DNA from: Agrobacterium tumefaciens
Lineage (GTDB): Bacteria; Pseudomonadota; Alphaproteobacteria; Rhizobiales; Rhizobiaceae
Direction: 5' to 3'
Assembly (NCBI RefSeq): GCF_017726655.1
Contig: NZ_CP072309.1
Location: 310,001 to 374,000 of the forward strand
DNA length: 64,000 nt
Part shown: piece by piece, positions 62,214-64,000 of the stretch
How positions within the stretch are numbered: the first letter of the stretch is position 1
How the letters are laid out: the number at the start of each line of letters is the position of its first letter
Notes under the pieces: generated by a model
What the model was told of the DNA's origin: nothing
The model's input: the letters and a program-made list of their open reading frames with translations, nothing else
Database searches by the model: none
Made by a program: the position numbers and the translations under genes

Positions 62214-62270
62214 ACCATTTCCAGTAAAAGCGCACAGCGGTTTTACGTCCGGAAAAAGCGTCTAAAGAAA

Positions 62271-62319
62271 GAGTCAGATTGTTTTGGCGGCTCGAAGGAA
62301 AGCCAGAACAATTTGACTC
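62271..62319. repeat. Long intergenic hairpin after accA
   Basis: Arms GAGTCAGATTGTTTTGGC (62271-62288) and GCCAGAACAATTTGACTC (62302-62319) pair across 18 bp with two G-U wobbles and a 13-nt loop. A shorter imperfect stem (GTAAAAGCGC with GCGGTTTTAC) lies just upstream at 62224-62246. No T-run follows, so it is more like a rhizobial intergenic palindrome than a terminator. The rest of 62214-62508 holds nothing else I can identify apart from AT-rich DNA ahead of the next gene. Confidence 0.6.
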
Positions 62320-62508
62320 CGGCCTTAATTTCCGCCGCTATCGCCCCAACTCGGCCATAGTCCGGTCACATCAAAAGATGGATCGGTCGCCGCGGGGGCG
62401 GATCCGATTTCAGTTAAGAAGATGTAAACGGTTAATACCGTATTTAAATTGCACACGGAACGGTATAGAACTGCCGTCAATTCGTGCCATCGTCTTTCGG
62501 ATCAGATC

Positions 62509-63807
62509 ATGCGTTTGACACATTTTGCACTTCTTGCCTGTACCGCGCTCGTTCTTGCCGGATGCAACGACACGCTCGAAACCGTCGAGCGGGATGTGTC
62601 GCACATCAAGAACAAGGTCGATTACCCACTGTCTCCGTCCATTCTGGCCGAGATCGACAAGAAGGGCATGGACCGCACATCGCCGATCATGATCCGCATC
62701 TTCAAGGAAGAAGGTGCGCTCGAAATCTGGAAGGCCAAGCGCGACAACCGTTTTGACAAGATTGCCGAATACCAAATCTGTGCATGGTCTGGAAAACTCG
62801 GCCCCAAGGTAAAAGAAGGCGACCGGCAGGCGCCCGAAGGTTTCTACAACCTCACCCCCGCGCATCTGAACCCGAATTCGAAATATTATCTCGCCATCAA
62901 TACCGGCTTCCCGAACCGCTACGACGCTGCCAATGGCCGCAACGGCACCAATTTGATGATCCACGGCGCCTGCTCATCGTCAGGCTGCTATTCGATGACG
63001 GATGCGCAGATTCTGGAAATCTACGGTTTTGCCCGCGATGCCTTCAAGGGCGGCCAGAAGACGGTTCAGCTGCAGGCATTTCCTTTCCGCATGACGGCGG
63101 AAAACATGGCCCGTCATCGCAAGAGCGAGCACCTCGAATTCTGGAAGATGCTGAAGGTCGGCTACGACAATTTCGAAGTCACCAAACGTCCGCCCGAAGT
63201 GAATGTCTGCGAGAAGAAATACGTCTTCAACCAGCAAACCGAAGGCGGCAGCTTCAACGCATCGGCCCAGTGCCCGCCAATGAGCACACCGCCCGCGCTC
63301 GTGAGCGCGCTTTCGAGCTATGAGAAGACCTACGATCTCGCCTATGAAAAGGCGATGAAGAAATATGAAGGCATGGCTTGGTACGACCCGAGCGAAGCCG
63401 AGCGCAAGGCGCTGGTGGCGGAAAAGCGCAAAGGCCGCGAACCCGCCTATGCCCCGACCGGCTCGGCGCTGAAGGCCGGCAAGTTGATGAAGGAAACGGA
63501 ATATGCCGCGCTGATGGAGAAGAAGGCGCAGCAGGTGACGTCGTCTTCGCCAGCGACCACCGCAACCGCCTCGGCGCTGCGTGGCCCTCGTCCTTCCGCT
63601 ACCCAACCGGCCACGGCGCCGCAATCGAATCCCGCCCCAGCTACCCCGACAATGGTTGCCTCGGCTACGCCTGCAGCAGCCGGCCAGACTGGCGCTTCTG
63701 CCCAGAGCGTTCCGGTGCCAGCCATGAACCCACTTGCCTATTCCGGTGCCCCGGCGCCGGAAGCACCCGAAAAGAAGCCGTTCTGGAAGTTCTGGGCCAA
63801 GGAATGA
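62509..63807 (+). CDS. YafK-type L,D-transpeptidase family lipoprotein (copy 2)
   Basis: A 432-residue envelope protein. ATG 62509 (MRLTHFALLACTALVLAGCN) gives a lipobox LAGC with the cysteine at 19. The domain (about 55-240) has the same blocks as the copy at 9764-10819: MIRIFKEEGALEIWKA, CAWSGKLGPKVKEGDRQAPE and HGACSSSGCYSMTDAQ. The C-terminal 130 residues are Ala/Pro-rich, low complexity, and end WKFWAKE. It is the longer paralogue and the stop overlaps the tusA start (ATGA). Confidence 0.86.
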   Translation: MRLTHFALLACTALVLAGCNDTLETVERDVSHIKNKVDYPLSPSILAEIDKKGMDRTSPIMIRIFKEEGALEIWKAKRDNRFDKIAEYQICAWSGKLGPKVKEGDRQAPEGFYNLTPAHLNPNSKYYLAINTGFPNRYDAANGRNGTNLMIHGACSSSGCYSMTDAQILEIYGFARDAFKGGQKTVQLQAFPFRMTAENMARHRKSEHLEFWKMLKVGYDNFEVTKRPPEVNVCEKKYVFNQQTEGGSFNASAQCPPMSTPPALVSALSSYEKTYDLAYEKAMKKYEGMAWYDPSEAERKALVAEKRKGREPAYAPTGSALKAGKLMKETEYAALMEKKAQQVTSSSPATTATASALRGPRPSATQPATAPQSNPAPATPTMVASATPAAAGQTGASAQSVPVPAMNPLAYSGAPAPEAPEKKPFWKFWAKE

Positions 63808-64000
63808 CCGCGACGAACGATATCGTCTATGATTTGAGGGGGCTTAAATGCCCCCTTCCGGTTTTGAGAAGCCGCAAGAAGCTCGCAACGCTGAAAACGG
63901 GGGATGTTCTCACCGTCGAGACGACCGATCCTTTGGCGGTGATCGATATTGCGCATATGTGCAATGAGGATGGGCATCGTCTGGTGGAGACGACGGCGCT
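63804..64000 (+). CDS. TusA/SirA-like sulfurtransferase (truncated by window end)
   Basis: The first 65 residues of a TusA-family protein; the gene runs past the window. ATG 63804 overlaps the preceding stop (ATGA). DLRGLKCPLPVLRSRKKLA is the family signature, with the cysteine of the CPxP motif as the sulfur-carrying residue, followed by GDVLTVETTDPLAVIDIAH. Such proteins pass sulfur to tRNA thiolation or other acceptors. Coupling to an L,D-transpeptidase gene is by position only. Confidence 0.88.
   Translation, partial: MTATNDIVYDLRGLKCPLPVLRSRKKLATLKTGDVLTVETTDPLAVIDIAHMCNEDGHRLVETTA

Overview
The window looks like chromosomal DNA of a Rhizobiaceae alphaproteobacterium, most likely Agrobacterium or a close Rhizobium relative. 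The evidence is the succinoglycan-type genes exoY-exoF-exoQ, a complete thuR / thuEFGKAB disaccharide locus, cobS-cobT cobaltochelatase genes, the order argJ - parvulin PPIase - secA, the order aroK-aroB / xerD / accA, and several rhizobial families of unknown function (DUF2934, DUF1178, DUF3108, DUF985). This assignment comes from recognised gene content and order, not from a database search. Coding density is high. I see no insertion sequence, prophage, integrase island or CRISPR array. The only RNA gene found is one tRNA-Leu(CAA).

Layout. 1-6.9 kb: the 3' end of a type I secretion adaptor gene (PrsE-like), a HEPN-like small protein, exoQ-exoF-exoY on the minus strand behind a 620-nt AT-rich upstream region, then a divergent XRE-cupin regulator and omega-amino-acid aminotransferase. 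7-13.4 kb: a chemotaxis receptor, two unrelated L,D-transpeptidase lipoproteins, an SDR dehydrogenase with a small upstream partner, a 3-methyladenine DNA glycosylase (Mpg) and two very small genes. 13.5-21 kb: the thu locus, with a LacI repressor, two LacI-type operators, an ABC importer (thuEFGK) and two catabolic enzymes (thuA, thuB). 21-27.3 kb: alkC, the sulfate importer sbp-cysT-cysW-cysA and an acyl-CoA hydrolase. 27.5-35.7 kb: small and housekeeping genes (DUF2934, a repeat-bearing SH3 protein, ubiG, DUF3291, DUF1178, a nitrilase-family hydrolase, grxC, comF, a methyltransferase, a lone Flp pilin, mutT, GNAT). 35.7-41.9 kb: argJ, the parvulin gene, secA and a DMT transporter. 42-45.5 kb: a polysaccharide flippase plus GNAT pair, and a glycine-rich NPG-repeat secreted protein. 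45.8 kb: tRNA-Leu. 46-52.5 kb: tyrC-hisC, a methyltransferase, gloB, DUF985, DUF3108, rpmB and a VUT/YhhQ transporter. 52.6-64 kb: a pentapeptide protein, a phytase-like esterase, cobT, cobS, a C-terminal J-domain protein, bolA, aroB-aroK, a tiny membrane protein with xerD, accA, a second YafK-type L,D-transpeptidase and the start of tusA.

How the genes work together. ExoY starts the lipid-linked octasaccharide, ExoF and ExoQ take part in export and polymerisation, and the PrsE-like adaptor could secrete the enzymes that trim the polymer. The thu genes import disaccharides and oxidise them to 3-keto derivatives, with repression by the divergent LacI protein likely through the two operators. 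CobS and CobT are two subunits of aerobic cobaltochelatase. aroB and aroK supply the shikimate pathway, which feeds the tyrC step.

I found no clearly new defence or mobile system. The items most worth a second look are the NPG-repeat protein with two palindromes in its upstream region, the HEPN-like protein beside exoQ, the two YafK-type L,D-transpeptidase paralogues, the WRDGRRD-repeat SH3 protein, the J-domain protein beside cobS, and several strong intergenic hairpins.
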